Positions 51,501-62,304 of a stretch of 64,000 bases of DNA are shown piece after piece. The notes below the pieces were generated by a model, which ran no database searches, was not told the DNA's origin, and saw only the letters and a program-made list of their open reading frames with translations. Numbering within the stretch: position 1 is the stretch's first letter; each line of letters starts with the position of its first letter. The position numbers were made by a program, and so were the translations under genes. The stretch comes from DATFNV01 sp963827935 (GTDB taxonomy: Bacteria; Planctomycetota; Planctomycetia; Gemmatales; Gemmataceae), in contig CAWHCN010000005.1 in NCBI GenBank assembly GCA_963827935.1, positions 1-64,000 on the forward strand, given 5' to 3'.

Positions 51501-51564
51501 GGGCGAGAAAATGTGTCAGGAACGTTTTCGCTCTGAAAAGGGTCCTGACACCTTTTCGCCTCCC
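51501..51564. repeat. Imperfect inverted repeat (AAAAGGTGTCAGGA family)
   Basis: GGGCGAGAAAATGTGTCAGG (from 51501) is complementary to TCCTGACACCTTTTCGCCTC (51543 on), with one mismatch region. It lies 42 bases before the TPR-sulfotransferase start, so it may end an upstream transcript. Confidence 0.7.
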
Positions 51565-51605
51565 GATGTGTTGTCTCCTTTTCCTTCCCTGGGCGTCAGG
51601 CTGCC

Positions 51606-53534
51606 ATGGCCACCGTTGCCGAACTGTTCGCCGCGGCGTCACAGCATTATCGAGCGGGCCAGCATGATCGTGCCATCGAGTGCCTCCAGGCCGTGCTCAG
51701 TCTCCAGCCCAACATCGCCGAGGCCCACAGCAACCTGGGGATCCTTCTCGGGGAGCAGGGCCGGCTGCCCGAAGCGGTGGCCAGCCTCCGCGAGGCCGTG
51801 CGCCTGCGGCCGGAGAATGCCCAGGCCCACGGCAACCTGGGCAATGTGCTGCGCAAGCAGGGATCCATCGACCAGGCCATCACCCATCTGCAACAGGCCG
51901 TGCGTTTGCAGCCCGCGCTCGCCGAGGCCCATAACAACCTCGGGCTGGCCCTGGCGCAAAGGGGGCTGCTGGCGGAAGCGGTGGCCAGCTTGCAAATGGC
52001 GCTGCACTGCCAGCCGAACTATGCCGAGGTCCATAACAACCTGGGCGAAGCCCTGTGCCGGCAGGGATACCATAAGGAGGGCGAGGGGCATTTGCGTCAG
52101 GCCTTGCACCTGCGCCCGGACCTCGCCAATGCGCACTATAACCTGGGGCTGGTGTTGCAGGAGCAGCGGCAGCTGCGGGCCGCCGAAGCCAGCTTGCGCC
52201 GGGCCCTGCTCCTCAAACCGGACTTCGTCGAGCCCACCAATACGCTGGGCCTGGTGCTGCGCGAGCAGGGTCGGTTCGACGAAGCCCGTGCATCGTTCCA
52301 GCAAGCGCTTCGCCTGAACCCGAGCCATGCGGACACGCAGTGCAGCCTGGGGGCCCTGCTGGAAGACCTGGGGGACCTGGAGGCCGCCGCCGGATGCTAC
52401 CGTGAGGCCTTGCGCCATCAGCCGGCCCATGCTGGGGCCCTGTCCGGCCTGGGGATGATGCTGCGGGCCAAGCTCCCCGAGCCGGAGCTGGCCCAGCTGC
52501 GGGACCAAGTGGCCGACCCGTACCTCTGCGAAGCGCAGCGTTGCCGCCTCCTTTTTGCCCTGGCCCATGTACTGGATGCCCGGCGCGAGTACGCTCCGGC
52601 AGCGGCCCATCTGAAGGAAGCCAACGCCCTGGTGCGGACACGCTGGCAGAGGCGAGGGCAGGCCTTCGACGCTGCGGAGTTCGGCGGCTTCATCGAGCGC
52701 CTGATGCAAGCCTTCCGCCCCGCCTTTTTCGAGCGGGTCCGAGGCTGGGGCCTACCCAGCGAACGGCCGGTGTTCATTTTCGGCCTGCCACGCTCCGGCA
52801 CGACCTTGACCGAACAAATCCTGGCCAGTCATTCCCAGGTCCATGGCGGCGGGGAACTCGGTTTCGCGGAAACCGATTTCGAGGCCCTGGGGCAACTGAC
52901 AGCGGCCCCGGGATCGGTGGCACTCCTGGCCGCCAGCTCGGCCCGGGCTTTGTTATACGATCGGGCTTTTGCGGCGCTCGAGGACCTGGACCAGCCGGCC
53001 GTGCACCACCTGGCCCGGCAACATCTGAGCTGGCTCGAAAGCCTGAACCCGACACGAGCGCGCGTGACAAGCAAGATGCCGGCCAACTGGCGGTTCCTCG
53101 GTCTGCTGGCCACGCTGTTTCCGCGGGCCCGCTTCATCCACTGCCGCCGCGACCTGCGCGATGTCGCTGTCTCCTGCTGGATGACCCCCTTGCAGCTCAT
53201 GAACTGGACCTGCGACCTGGATGACATCGCGGCTCAATTCGAAGGGTACGAGCGCTTGATGGCGCACTGGCGGGCCACTCTGCCGGTGCCGATGCTGGAA
53301 ATCGACTATGAGCAGATGGTGGCCGACCTGGAGGGGACGGCCCGCCGCCTGGTGAGCTGGCTTGGCCTGGACTGGGAGCCGGCCTGCCTGGAGTTCCACA
53401 AGACCCAGCGGCCGATCCGCACGGCCAGCGTTACGCAGGTGCGCCAGCCGATCTACCAAAGCTCCGTCGGCCGCTGGCCGCATTACGCCGACGCCCTCGC
53501 CCCGCTGCTGGCTCGCCTGCCCAGCGGCGCTTGA
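51606..53534 (+). CDS. TPR repeat-sulfotransferase fusion
   Basis: 642 residues, intact. About nine TPR units fill residues 1-330, each ending in an 'AEAHNNLG'-type helix (AEAHSNLGILLGEQGRLPEA, AQAHGNLGNVLRKQGSIDQA, AEVHNNLGEALCRQGYHKEG). The C-terminal sulfotransferase has the PAPS 5'-loop VFIFGLPRSGTTLTEQILAS, then VTSKMPANWRFLGLLATLFP, ARFIHCRRDLRDVAVSCWM (3'-phosphate site) and LVSWLGLDWEPACLEFHKTQ. TPRs may hold the acceptor protein, as in tyrosyl-protein sulfotransferase-like enzymes. No neighbour in the same operon. Confidence 0.92.
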   Translation: MATVAELFAAASQHYRAGQHDRAIECLQAVLSLQPNIAEAHSNLGILLGEQGRLPEAVASLREAVRLRPENAQAHGNLGNVLRKQGSIDQAITHLQQAVRLQPALAEAHNNLGLALAQRGLLAEAVASLQMALHCQPNYAEVHNNLGEALCRQGYHKEGEGHLRQALHLRPDLANAHYNLGLVLQEQRQLRAAEASLRRALLLKPDFVEPTNTLGLVLREQGRFDEARASFQQALRLNPSHADTQCSLGALLEDLGDLEAAAGCYREALRHQPAHAGALSGLGMMLRAKLPEPELAQLRDQVADPYLCEAQRCRLLFALAHVLDARREYAPAAAHLKEANALVRTRWQRRGQAFDAAEFGGFIERLMQAFRPAFFERVRGWGLPSERPVFIFGLPRSGTTLTEQILASHSQVHGGGELGFAETDFEALGQLTAAPGSVALLAASSARALLYDRAFAALEDLDQPAVHHLARQHLSWLESLNPTRARVTSKMPANWRFLGLLATLFPRARFIHCRRDLRDVAVSCWMTPLQLMNWTCDLDDIAAQFEGYERLMAHWRATLPVPMLEIDYEQMVADLEGTARRLVSWLGLDWEPACLEFHKTQRPIRTASVTQVRQPIYQSSVGRWPHYADALAPLLARLPSGA

Positions 53535-53892
53535 CCTGACCAGCAAGCAAAAGGGCACAACGTAGATTGTTATTATCGGAGGTGCAGAAGCGGACGCCTC
53601 TCTCGCGTCCTCTTCCCCCTTCTCACGGCACCGCCCGGGTGTGCGACCGCGGCTCGACATGCCCGGCAGCGTCGGTCGCCTGGGCCCCGCGCGCGGCAGG
53701 GCTTATGGCGGGTGAAGGCCGATGATAGTCCTGCCTGTGCGCGTCTGCAATCAAGAAGTGTGCAGGGGGGGCCTATTCACCGGAGGGCTTACGCCCCCGC
53801 TCGCCAAACTCTTCCGCCCCTGTATCGTCTTAACAGTGGTATCCCGCGCCCCGCGTGCATCCTCATGACCCCACCGGGTGGGAGGTGATTTC
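53535..53892. other. Intergenic, repeat remnant
   Basis: 358 bases without a gene. At 53780-53805 a single arm related to the 33.4-kb palindrome (complement starts GGCGAGCGGGGGCGTAAGCC) is present without its partner. GGAGGTGATT at 53881-53890 is an unusually complete ribosome site for the next gene. Confidence 0.6.
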
Positions 53893-56800
53893 ATGTCCTC
53901 GCAGCGTCCATCGCGAGCCCTCACGGGGGTTCGTTTTGGGGCCCTGGCCTGCGCCTTTGCGGCGCTGCCGCTCGCGGCACTCCTGCTGCTCAAGGAGCCC
54001 GCGGCGGTCGAGGCGGCCCCCGTGCTGTCGGCGGAATCGGCCGCCGTCCACAAAACCAAGGACAACAAACTCTGGGTCGCCGTCAGCCTCACCAACGGCG
54101 GCAAACAAGCCCTCAAGGGCACCCTCAAGGTCGAACTCCTCGACGCCGACAAGAACGTCCTCGCCCGCGACGAAAAGCCGGTCGAGCAGGCCGACAAGAC
54201 CGCCAGCTACCGCTTCGAGTTCCCCGCCGAGGGACGCGAGACCGACAAGCTGACGCTCCGCTACTCGTTCGGCAAGGAGAAGTTCGAGGCCGAGGTGACA
54301 AAGATCGACCTGGCCAAGCCGCACGAGGTATCCCTGACGACCAGCGCGGAGTTGTACAGCGGCAGCAGCGTGGCCCTGCGCTGCGACGTTCACGGCGTCA
54401 AGTCGGTGGTCGAAACCATCCCGCTCCCCGGTAGCACCGTCGAGGTCAAGCTGCGGGCGAAGGACGGCCAGGTCTACGACCTTTACAAGGGCAAGACCGA
54501 GGACGACGGCCAGGTCCGCACCGATCTGAAGTTGCCGAAGGTGCCGACCGGCGACTACAAGCTGGTCGTCGCCACCACTTCCGCACTCGGCGACGAGAAG
54601 ATCGAACGCGACGTCAAGATCAAGGGCGAACCGAAGATCCTGCTCGTCACCGACAAGCCACTCTATCAGCCGGGCCAGATGATCCACATCCGTGCCCTGT
54701 GCCTGCGCCCCTTCGACCTGACCCCGGTCAGCGGCGCCCCGCTCACGTTCGAGGTCGAGGACCCCAAGGGGAACAAGGTCTTCAAGCGCTCCGAAAAGAC
54801 TTCGGACTTTGGCGTCGTCTCGGCCGACTTCCAGTTGGCCGACGAGATCAACATGGGCAGCTACCAGGTCCGCGCCCAGATCGGCGAGCAGCAGGCCCAC
54901 AAGACCGTCGAGGTCAAGCACTACGTCCTGCCCAAGTTCAAGACGGACGTGAAGGCCGACAAGACTTTCTACCTGCCGAAGGAAACGATCGTCGTTGACC
55001 TGCAGACCGATTACTTCTTCGGCAAGCCGGTGGCCAACAGCAAGGTAAAGGTGACGGCCAGCACGTTCGATGTCGCCTTCAAGGAGTTCCAGACGGTCGA
55101 CACGAAGACCGACGCCAACGGCCATGCGAAGGTCGAGATCAAGCTGCCCGACTACTTCGTCGGCCAGCCGCTGCAAAAGGGCGATGCGCTGGTCAAGGTC
55201 GAGATCAAGATCACCGACACCGCCGACCACACCGAGACGGTGACGCGCACCTATCCGGTGGCCGACCAGCCGATCAAGGTGAGCCTGATCCCGGAAGGCG
55301 GGCGGCTGATGCCGGGGGTCGAAAACCGCATCTTCGCGGCGGCCATCTATCCCGACGGCAGCCCGGTCAGCGGTTGCGAGGTCAAGTTCTGGAAAGGCAC
55401 CCAGGCCAAGGGCAAGCCGCACACCACGGTCAAGACGAACGACGCCGGCCTGGCCGAGTTCAAGATCACGCCGAAGAGGGAAGACTTCCACCCGGGCGAA
55501 TGGGGCCCGCACGACATCGAGCTGGTCGGCGGCGTCATCAAGCAAGCCTGGGGCCCGAAGAGCCTGTTCGACATCACCGCCCAGGCCAAGGATGCCAAGG
55601 GAAGCACCGCCACGGCGGCCGCTTCCCTCAACAGCGAGCCGCTCGGCGAGAATGTCCTCCTGCGGCTGGACAAAGCCATCTACCGCGGCGGCGATTCGAT
55701 GAAAATCGATGTGCTGACCTCGGCGGGCCTGCCGACCGTTTATCTCGACGTGGTCAAGAGCGGCCAGACGCTGCTGACCCGGTGGATGGACGTGAAGGAC
55801 GGCAAGGCGAGCTACAAGCTCGACCTGCCTGCCGGCGTCTTCGGCACCCTCGATATCCACGCCTATCAGCAACTCGCCGACGGCGAGATCATCCGCGATA
55901 GCCGGGTGGTCTACGTCCATTCGCGCGACGATCTCAAGATCGAGGCCAAGCCCGACAAGCAGGTGTACCTGCCTGGCGAGAAGGGGTCGATCCTCTTCAC
56001 CGTGACCGACAAGGCCGGCAAGCCGACGGCGGCGGCGCTGGGCGTCATCATCGTCGATGAGGCGGTGTACGCCTTGCAGGAGATGCAGCCGGGCCTGGAA
56101 AAGGTCTACTTCACGCTCCAGGAGGAGCTGCTCAAGCCGCAGGCGCAGAACGCGGCGCCGGTGGTCGGTCCATTCCGCGGCGGTCCTCCCGTCCCGGGCC
56201 CGGTACCGCTACCTGCCGCCGCCTCGTTCAAGCCGAGCACCACCATCGACGCCCTGGTCCGCGAAGGCGACCTGCCGGCCGACAAGCAGCAGATTGCCGA
56301 GGTCTTGCTGACGGCGATCAAGCCCAAGCCGCCCGCTCGATCTCACCATCGACCCGGCCCTCGAACGCAAACAGAAGTTCGAGACGCAGGTGCAGCAGGT
56401 CGGCTGGGCCCTGTTCAACTATGGCGCCGCCGGCAACGAGGTCCTGGTCCTGGACAAGAAGACCAAGCACTGGACGTACAAGGACGGCTTGTTGGACGCC
56501 CTGGTCAAGGCGGGCCAGCTGAACAAGGACGCCCTGACCGATTCCTTCGGCAAGAAGCTGTCGCTGGAGAGCGTGAGCCGGGTCGAGAAGGACTTCACGC
56601 CGGACCGGCTGGGCCGGGCGATCACCCTGAACCGCATCATGAACCTCGGCTCGGCCCTGGTCGGCTACACCAACCAGAACCGGCAAAAGTACTTCAAGGA
56701 TGGCCAGTGGAACATCCCCGAGTCGGTCCTTGCCGATGCCGCCAAGCAGTGGGGCTTCGACGCCAAGCAGATGAAGGACGCCTGGGGCAACCCCATCAAG

Positions 56801-59345
56801 CTGGTGAAGCGCGACAAGAAGCTCGATCACCAGGCTGGCAACCCGCAGTTCGATTTTCATGAACTGGTCTCCGCCGGGCCGGACGGCAAGTTCGACACGG
56901 CGGACGACGTGACCTCGTCGGTGAAGGACCAGTGGCACCTGGCCCTGGGCCAGTGGTTCATGGATGGGAAGGATGGGCAGCAAGCGAATGAGGGGATGTG
57001 GGATCGACGCCGCAACTTGCTGCAACTGGAAATGGAGGAGAAAGCCGCTGACGGTGCCCGCTTCGGCGCCCCCATGCCACTGGCCCCGATAGCGGCGGCC
57101 GGCGGTCTGCGCGGCGGCGGCGGCGGCGGGGTCGGCGGCGGCGGTCCGGTCCCCATGAAGGCCGACCATTTCGGCTTCCCCGGCGACGACAAGGCCAAGG
57201 CCGGCGGCGCCTCCCCGCGCCGGCCCGCGTCCGCGAATACTTCCCCGAAACCATGCTCTGGCAGCCGGGCCTGATCACCGATGAACGGGGCCGGGCCAGG
57301 CTGCCGCTCGACTTCGCCGACTCCATCACCACCTGGCGGCTCAGCACGTCGGCCTCGTCCCGGGGCGGACTGCTGGGCGGCATGACCACGCCGCTCAAGG
57401 TCTTCCAGGACTTCTTCGTCGACATCGACCTGCCGGTCACCCTGACCCAGAACGACGAGGTGGCCTTCCCGGTCGCCGTCTACAACTACCTCAAGACTCC
57501 GCAAACCGTGAAGATCGAGCTGCAGCAAGAGCCGTGGTTCGAGCTGCTCGAGGGCAGGCAACGTCCGCACGCTGGACTTGAAGCCCAACGAGGTGACCGC
57601 CGTCAAGTTCCGCATCAGGGCCAAGAAGATCGGCCAGCAGCCGCTCACTCGTCAAGGCCATCGGCGCCAAGATGTCCGACGCCGTCAAGCCGCTCGATCG
57701 AGGTCGTCCCCGACGGCCAGAAGATCGAGCAGGTCGTCACCGACCGGCTGACCGGCAAGGTCAAGCAGACCCTCGACCATCCCGGAGGACTGCGTTGCCG
57801 GACGCCTCGAAGATGATGGTCAAGCTCTATCCCGGCGTTTTCAGCCAGGTCTTGGAGGGGACTCGACGGCATGCTCCGCATGCCCGGCGGCTGCATCGAG
57901 CAAACGTCTTCATCGGCCTACCCGAACGTGCTGATCGTGGATTACATGAAAGAGGCCCGTGTGGCCTCTCCCGAGATCCTGATGAAGTCCGAGCAGTACC
58001 TCAACGTCGGCTACCAGCGGCTGCTGACCTTCGAGCGGCCCGGCGGCGGCTTCGACTGGTGGGGCAGCGGCCCGCCCCTGATCTGGCTGTCGGCCTACGG
58101 CCTGCAAGAGTTCAACGACATGGCCAAGGTCTATCCGATCGACCGCGGCATCATCGACCGCACCCAGAAGTGGCTGATGGAGCAGCAGAACGGGCCGACG
58201 GCACCTGGGACAAGATCGGCACGACCCACGGCGAGACCATCGCCAGCATGGGCGATCCCGAAATTGCTGCTCACCAGCTACGTCGTCTGGTCGCTGCTGG
58301 ACAGCGGCATGCGCTCGCCGGCTCTGGAGAAGTCGGTCGAGTACATCCGCGAGCACATCAAGGACGCCGAGGACAACGCCTACATCCTGGCCCTGGCCGC
58401 CAACGCCCTGGCCGCCTGGGACCCCAAGGACGACAGCACGCTCGAGGTCCTCAAGAAGCTCGAGGGCCTGCAAGAAGGAGAAGCCGGAGTGGAAGGCGGC
58501 CGCCTTCCCCTGCGGCGGCGTCGTCCCTGACCTATGCCCGCGGCGACAGCGTCACCATCGAGACGACCGCCCTGACCGCCCTGGCCATGCTCAGGACGGC
58601 CAGTTCACCAACAGCGTCAACCAGGCGCTGACGTACCTGGTCAAGACCAAGGACGGCACGGGCACCTGGGGCAGCACCCAGGCGACCATCCTGTCGCTCA
58701 AGGCCCTGGTGGCGGGCCTGGGCGGAGCCAAGCAGAAGGGCAAAGCCGAGTTCGTCATCATCGTCAACGGCAAGGAAGCGGGCAAGGGCGAGGTCACCGA
58801 AGACAACGCCGACGTCATGCAGACCTTCGACCTGAAGGACTTGACGAAGGTCGGCGCCAACGAGGTCGAGATCGAGGTCAAGGGCGAGACGAACCTGATG
58901 TACCAGATCGTCGGCCGGCATTACGAACCCTGGAGCGACAAGCCGCCAGTCGATCAGTCCGGCGATGGATGTGACCGTGGATTACGACCGCACCAAGCTG
59001 TCCACGGCCGACATGCTCAAGGCCAAGGCGACGTTGAAGTACAACGGCGAGATGCCGACCTACATGGTGATCGTGGACCTGGGCATGCCGCCGGGGTTCA
59101 CGGTGGACGCGGGCGACTTCGCGGAGATGGTCGCCGCCAAGAAGATCGAGAAGTTCAGCGTCACCTCACGCCAGGTGACCCTGTACCTGGGCGACGTGAA
59201 GCCGGGCGACGTGAAGAACTTCGAGTACAGCTTGAAGCCGAAGTACCCGATCAAGGCCAAGACGCCGGCGACGGTGGCCTACGAGTACTACACGCCGGCC
59301 AACCGGGCGGCCGCGAAGCCGATCGAGCTGACCGTGGAGAAGTGA
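53893..59345 (+). CDS. Alpha-2-macroglobulin with thioester and inserted pseudopilin-like segment (frameshifted)
   Basis: About 1,820 residues. Signal/anchor (GALACAFAALPLAALLLLKE), then macroglobulin domains (VTDKPLYQPGQMIHIRALCL, the MG2-type start near residue 252; DKAIYRGGDSMKIDVLTSAG; KPDKQVYLPGEKGSILFTVT). A Pro-rich bait-like stretch (FRGGPPVPGPVPLPAAA, about residue 760) leads to an extra ~230-residue segment with GRAITLNRIMNLGSALVGYT, DAWGNPIKLVKRDKK and VSAGPDGKFDTADDVTSS, like a GspG pseudopilin end. After a Gly-rich linker come MLWQPGLITDERGRARLPLD and WRLSTSASSRGGLLGG. The thioester MPGGCIEQTSS is near residue 1,332, then the alpha/alpha toroid and a receptor-type end. At least eight one-base shifts (56330-58960). 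Predicted protease trap at the cell surface. Confidence 0.9.
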
Positions 59346-59426
59346 TCTTGGAAGGATGAAGGATGAAGGATGAGAGGCAAGCAATGGCTTGCGCTCTTCA
59401 ACCTTCATCCTTCTTCCCGTAGTTAG

Positions 59427-60920
59427 TTCTACTGTGCCCCTTTTGGGATAGTTCGTATAGTATGCCGGAACTCGCCCCATCATGGAAGATCAGTATGGAG
59501 GAACACGGATGTCCCTCTTGGAATCCCCGGAAGCGCTCGCCTTGCTCGCCGATGTGAAGGTGCCGCTGGCAGCCGTGCAGGGCGGCGTCCGCCGCTTGGC
59601 GGGGTTCATCGAACGCTATCAGCCCCTGTTCCATCGCACGGAACAACGGCACTGGGCCGAGGTCGTTCTCGAAGGCCGCCTCAGCAACCTGGAGCGCAAG
59701 ACCAACAAGCCGATCGCTCGGCAAGCTGGCGCGGCACGCAAGCCGGTGCAAAAGTTCGTCGGCGCCGGCAAATGGTCCGATAGCGCCGTGTTGGGCGAGT
59801 TGCACCGGCACGTGGCCGCAGCGTGGCGCGACGACGACGCGGTGCTGATCTTTGACGGCAGCGGCTTCGCCAAGAAAGGCGACGACTCCTGTGGCGTGGC
59901 CCGGCAGTGGTGCGGCCGCCTGGGCAAGGTCGAGAACTGTCAGGTGGGCGTGTTCACGGCCTATGCCTGTGCTCAGGGCGAGACGTTGCTGGCCGCGGAT
60001 TTGTATTTGCCGCAAGAGTGGGTGGACGATCGCAAGCGGCGGGCGAAATGTTACGTGCCCACCGAGACGACGTTTCAGGAGAAATGGCGTCTCGCCTTGG
60101 GCCAGTGGGAGCGTTGCCGAGCGTTGCCGCACGGCTGGGTGGCGGCCGACGACGAGTTTGGCCGGGTGACGGAGTTTCGGCAAGCCTTGCGACGTGGCGG
60201 CGAGCGTTATGTGGTGGATGTGCCGTGCAACACGCTGATCCGCGACCTGGAAGCCGAGCGAGAGGCGGGGCCGTCGGGACGGCGACGGTTGCCGCCCTTC
60301 GAGCAGGTCCAGGCCTGGGCGGCGCGTCAGCCGGCGTCGGCGTGGCAGCGCCTGACGGTGCGGGCGGGTGAGAAAGGCCCCTTGGTGGTGCGTGCCCTGA
60401 CGCGGTTGGTGCAAACCAAGGATGCCGACGGCTGCGTCGGCAGGCCGGAACGAGTCGTGATCGTGCGTCCGGTGGATCGCGCCGGCGACGTGACCTATGC
60501 GTTGAGCAACGCCTTGTCGGGGGTAGCGTTGGCGGAGTTGGTGCGTGTCAAGTGTGAGCGGCCGCGGATCGAACAGGCGTTGCAGATGGGCAAGGGTGAG
60601 GTGGGGTTGGCCCACTACGAAGTGCGCAGTTGGGTCGGCTGGTATCACCACATGACGCTGTCGCTGTTGGCCTTGTGGTTTCTGAATCTGGAGAAGTCGG
60701 TCCTCAAAAAAAAACGGTGTGGATCACCGTGCCGCAACTGCGGGTAATCTTCGCCTGGGTGCTGGAGCGTCGGCCGACGACGTTGGCAGGGATTCTCGCC
60801 GAAGTCAACACCGTGCTGCGCCGGACGGAAGAAGCGCGCATCTACCATTGGGTAGATGCGACCGGAGAATTCCCACCGTCTCGGCGCACACCAGACATAT
60901 GAAAAAGGGGCACAGTAGAA
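59427..60920 (+). mobile_element. IS701-family insertion sequence, TSD TTAG
   Basis: Terminal inverted repeats TTCTACTGTGCCCCTTTT at 59427-59444 and its complement at 60903-60920. The flanks carry a direct TTAG duplication (59423-59426 and 60921-60924), matching the YTAR four-base target rule of IS701. It is inserted between the macroglobulin gene and 60942 without breaking either, so it looks recent. Confidence 0.93.
59510..60902 (+). CDS. IS701-family transposase (A9 frameshift)
   Basis: About 464 residues. MSLLESPEALALLADVKVPL, then the DDE residues in DAVLIFDGSGFAKKGDDSCG, LPHGWVAADDEFGRVTEFRQ and GLAHYEVRSWVGWYHHMTLS. In one frame the protein ends 13 residues after a run of nine A (60706-60714). 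One base back, it continues KKKTVWITVPQLRVIFAWVL to TGA at 60902, as in homologues. So either the A-run is one base short or the element uses slippage at A9. Everything else in the IS is intact. Confidence 0.9.
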
Positions 60921-60941
60921 TTAGATGGGGGAGGGCGCGTA

Positions 60942-61325
60942 GTGGGCGACGAACCGGAGATCACTCCGGAGCAGTTGGCGACCTTCCGCCGATGCACTTT
61001 CGCCCGGCGGGTGTTCGCTTTCTATCCGTCGCTATGGGCCAAGAAGCCGATGCGTGCTGACGACATGCCCCCCGATTCGCGTGAAGGCGGCGAGGGGCAC
61101 GTCTCCAAGCCGTACGCAGGAGAGCCGTTCGACCCGGACGAGTGGGAGTTGCAGGAGGGCGGCTGGGACCACGAGCACTGCGACGTATGTTGGGCCAAAG
61201 TCGTGGACGGGATGTGGTACTGGCCCAACGTCGATCCGGACGCCGGGCAGGTCGATTTGTGCGAGGCGTGTTACCCGCGTGTCATGACCCTCCTGGGTGA
61301 AGCGCCAGACGCCGAAACCAGGTGA
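60942..61325 (+). CDS. Small Cys-containing protein, unknown
   Basis: 127 residues with a GTG start behind GGGGGAGGG. Contains YPSLWAKKPMRADDMPPDSR, WDHEHCDVCWAKVVDGMWYW and GQVDLCEACYPRVMTLLGEA; the two Cys-x-x-Cys pairs (HCDVC, LCEAC) suggest a zinc ribbon. No family recognised. Its 3' end abuts the truncated PIN gene on the opposite strand, so it may have arrived with the deletion there. Confidence 0.6.
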   Translation: MGDEPEITPEQLATFRRCTFARRVFAFYPSLWAKKPMRADDMPPDSREGGEGHVSKPYAGEPFDPDEWELQEGGWDHEHCDVCWAKVVDGMWYWPNVDPDAGQVDLCEACYPRVMTLLGEAPDAETR

Positions 61326-61340
61326 AGCGCTCCGGCTGCG

Positions 61341-61367
61341 CACGTTGGTGTCAACGAGGATCTTCAT
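61341..61367 (-). pseudogene. Truncated PIN toxin, first nine codons only
   Basis: The ATG at 61367-61365 overlaps the antitoxin stop (ATGA), and the frame reads MKILVDTNV, the canonical VapC beginning with its first catalytic Asp. Homology then stops abruptly; the following residues (RSRSASPG) are unrelated and overlap the end of the opposite gene. Confidence 0.7.
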
Positions 61368-61600
61368 TCCCCGCGCCCACCGTAGATGGTTTCTCGGCTA
61401 TCGTCGATGATGATCTCTCGCTTCGGATGGCTTTCCGACCATGCCTGTAAGCGGGCAATCCATTCATCCGGCGGCAACTCGCCCTCCGGCCCAGCCGCGG
61501 GACTCTCGGGTGAGAACTTCTGCCGCAGCGTGGCGACGAGCCTCCGCATGTCTTCAATCACGGTCTGGGGAAGACCCGTTACGTCGATGGTGTCCGGCAT
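61364..61600 (-). CDS. Orphan antitoxin of VapBC-type pair
   Basis: 78 residues: MPDTIDVTGLPQTVIEDMRR, LVATLRQKFSPESPAAGPEG, EWIARLQAWSESHPKREIII, DDSRETIYGGRGE. The C-terminal SHPKRE--IDDSRETIY- segment is the toxin-neutralising peptide of many planctomycete/cyanobacterial PIN antitoxins. Its toxin downstream is reduced to nine codons. Confidence 0.7.
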   Translation of the reverse strand: MPDTIDVTGLPQTVIEDMRRLVATLRQKFSPESPAAGPEGELPPDEWIARLQAWSESHPKREIIIDDSRETIYGGRGE

Positions 61601-61650
61601 GATTTAGCCTCGTGAAGCGCCCGGCGATGTTCCAGCCAGTGGTAGGCCAA

Positions 61651-62304
61651 CTACGGCCGAACCGTCGCAACCCCCTTCTCCTCCATCCGCGTGCGCAGGC
61701 CGGCGAAGTGCTTCTTCAGATCGGCCATGTTGTGGAGGCCGCAGGTGGAGCAGCCGCCGCCGGTGCCGCAGCCGCCGCCGCCCTCACTGCCGCAGTCCGG
61801 CCGGCCGCATCCTTTCTCAGCACCCTCTTCCGCAACACCCGCCGAAGGGCCGCCGGTCAGATCGAGCAGCACGATGTGGGCGTCGCAACTCGGCGACAGG
61901 CTGCTGACCAGGTCCCGCGGGTCGAAGTCTGCCCAGCGGACATGGTGCAGCACCGCGTGCTCGCCGTCGAGAAGCACTTCAGCGTCCAGGATCTCGATCG
62001 GCAGCCCCAGCCTTCCGGTGAGGGAGCGGGCTTCGTCCACCAGGCAACGGGCATCCTGGCGGCGGCGAACGGCCAGGGCCTCATCCTCCGGCGTGGCGAG
62101 CCGCAGCAGGGATCCGACCGTGGTATTGGGCAGAAAGGCGGCGTGGCCGGGGCGGGCCTCTCCCAGGACGGTGGCCAACTCCAGTCCGCGATGCGAGCGC
62201 ACCACGGTCCGCTGGCCGCGGCGACAGGTCAGCGGCACCGCCGGAAAAAAACGACCGAAGTCGCCCAGGGCACCGTAGCTGAGAAGGTACTCTTGATGGG
62301 TCAT
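61651..62304 (-). CDS. PSP1-like domain protein with Cys-rich tail
   Basis: 217 residues, intact. YGALGDFGRFFPAVPLTCRR and GQRTVVRSHRGLELATVLGE are the PSP1 (YaaT-like) start, and ARSLTGRLGLPIEILDAEVL with HYVRW-like HHVRWADFDPRDLVSSL follow. A Cys/Gly tail (GCGRPDCGSEGGGGCGTGGG, CSTCGL) then ends in a short helix. YaaT-type proteins act in phosphorelay and RNase Y complexes in Firmicutes; the planctomycete role is unknown. ATG overlaps the upstream TPR gene stop. Confidence 0.8.
   Translation of the reverse strand: MTHQEYLLSYGALGDFGRFFPAVPLTCRRGQRTVVRSHRGLELATVLGEARPGHAAFLPNTTVGSLLRLATPEDEALAVRRRQDARCLVDEARSLTGRLGLPIEILDAEVLLDGEHAVLHHVRWADFDPRDLVSSLSPSCDAHIVLLDLTGGPSAGVAEEGAEKGCGRPDCGSEGGGGCGTGGGCSTCGLHNMADLKKHFAGLRTRMEEKGVATVRP

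Noticed and set aside
53863..55920. 685-codon minus-strand frame over the macroglobulin gene
   Set aside because: Antisense shadow; the plus strand carries the conserved macroglobulin domains and ribosome site.
60942..61325. Gene 60942 as part of the IS701 element
   Set aside because: It starts outside the TTAG duplication and right repeat.
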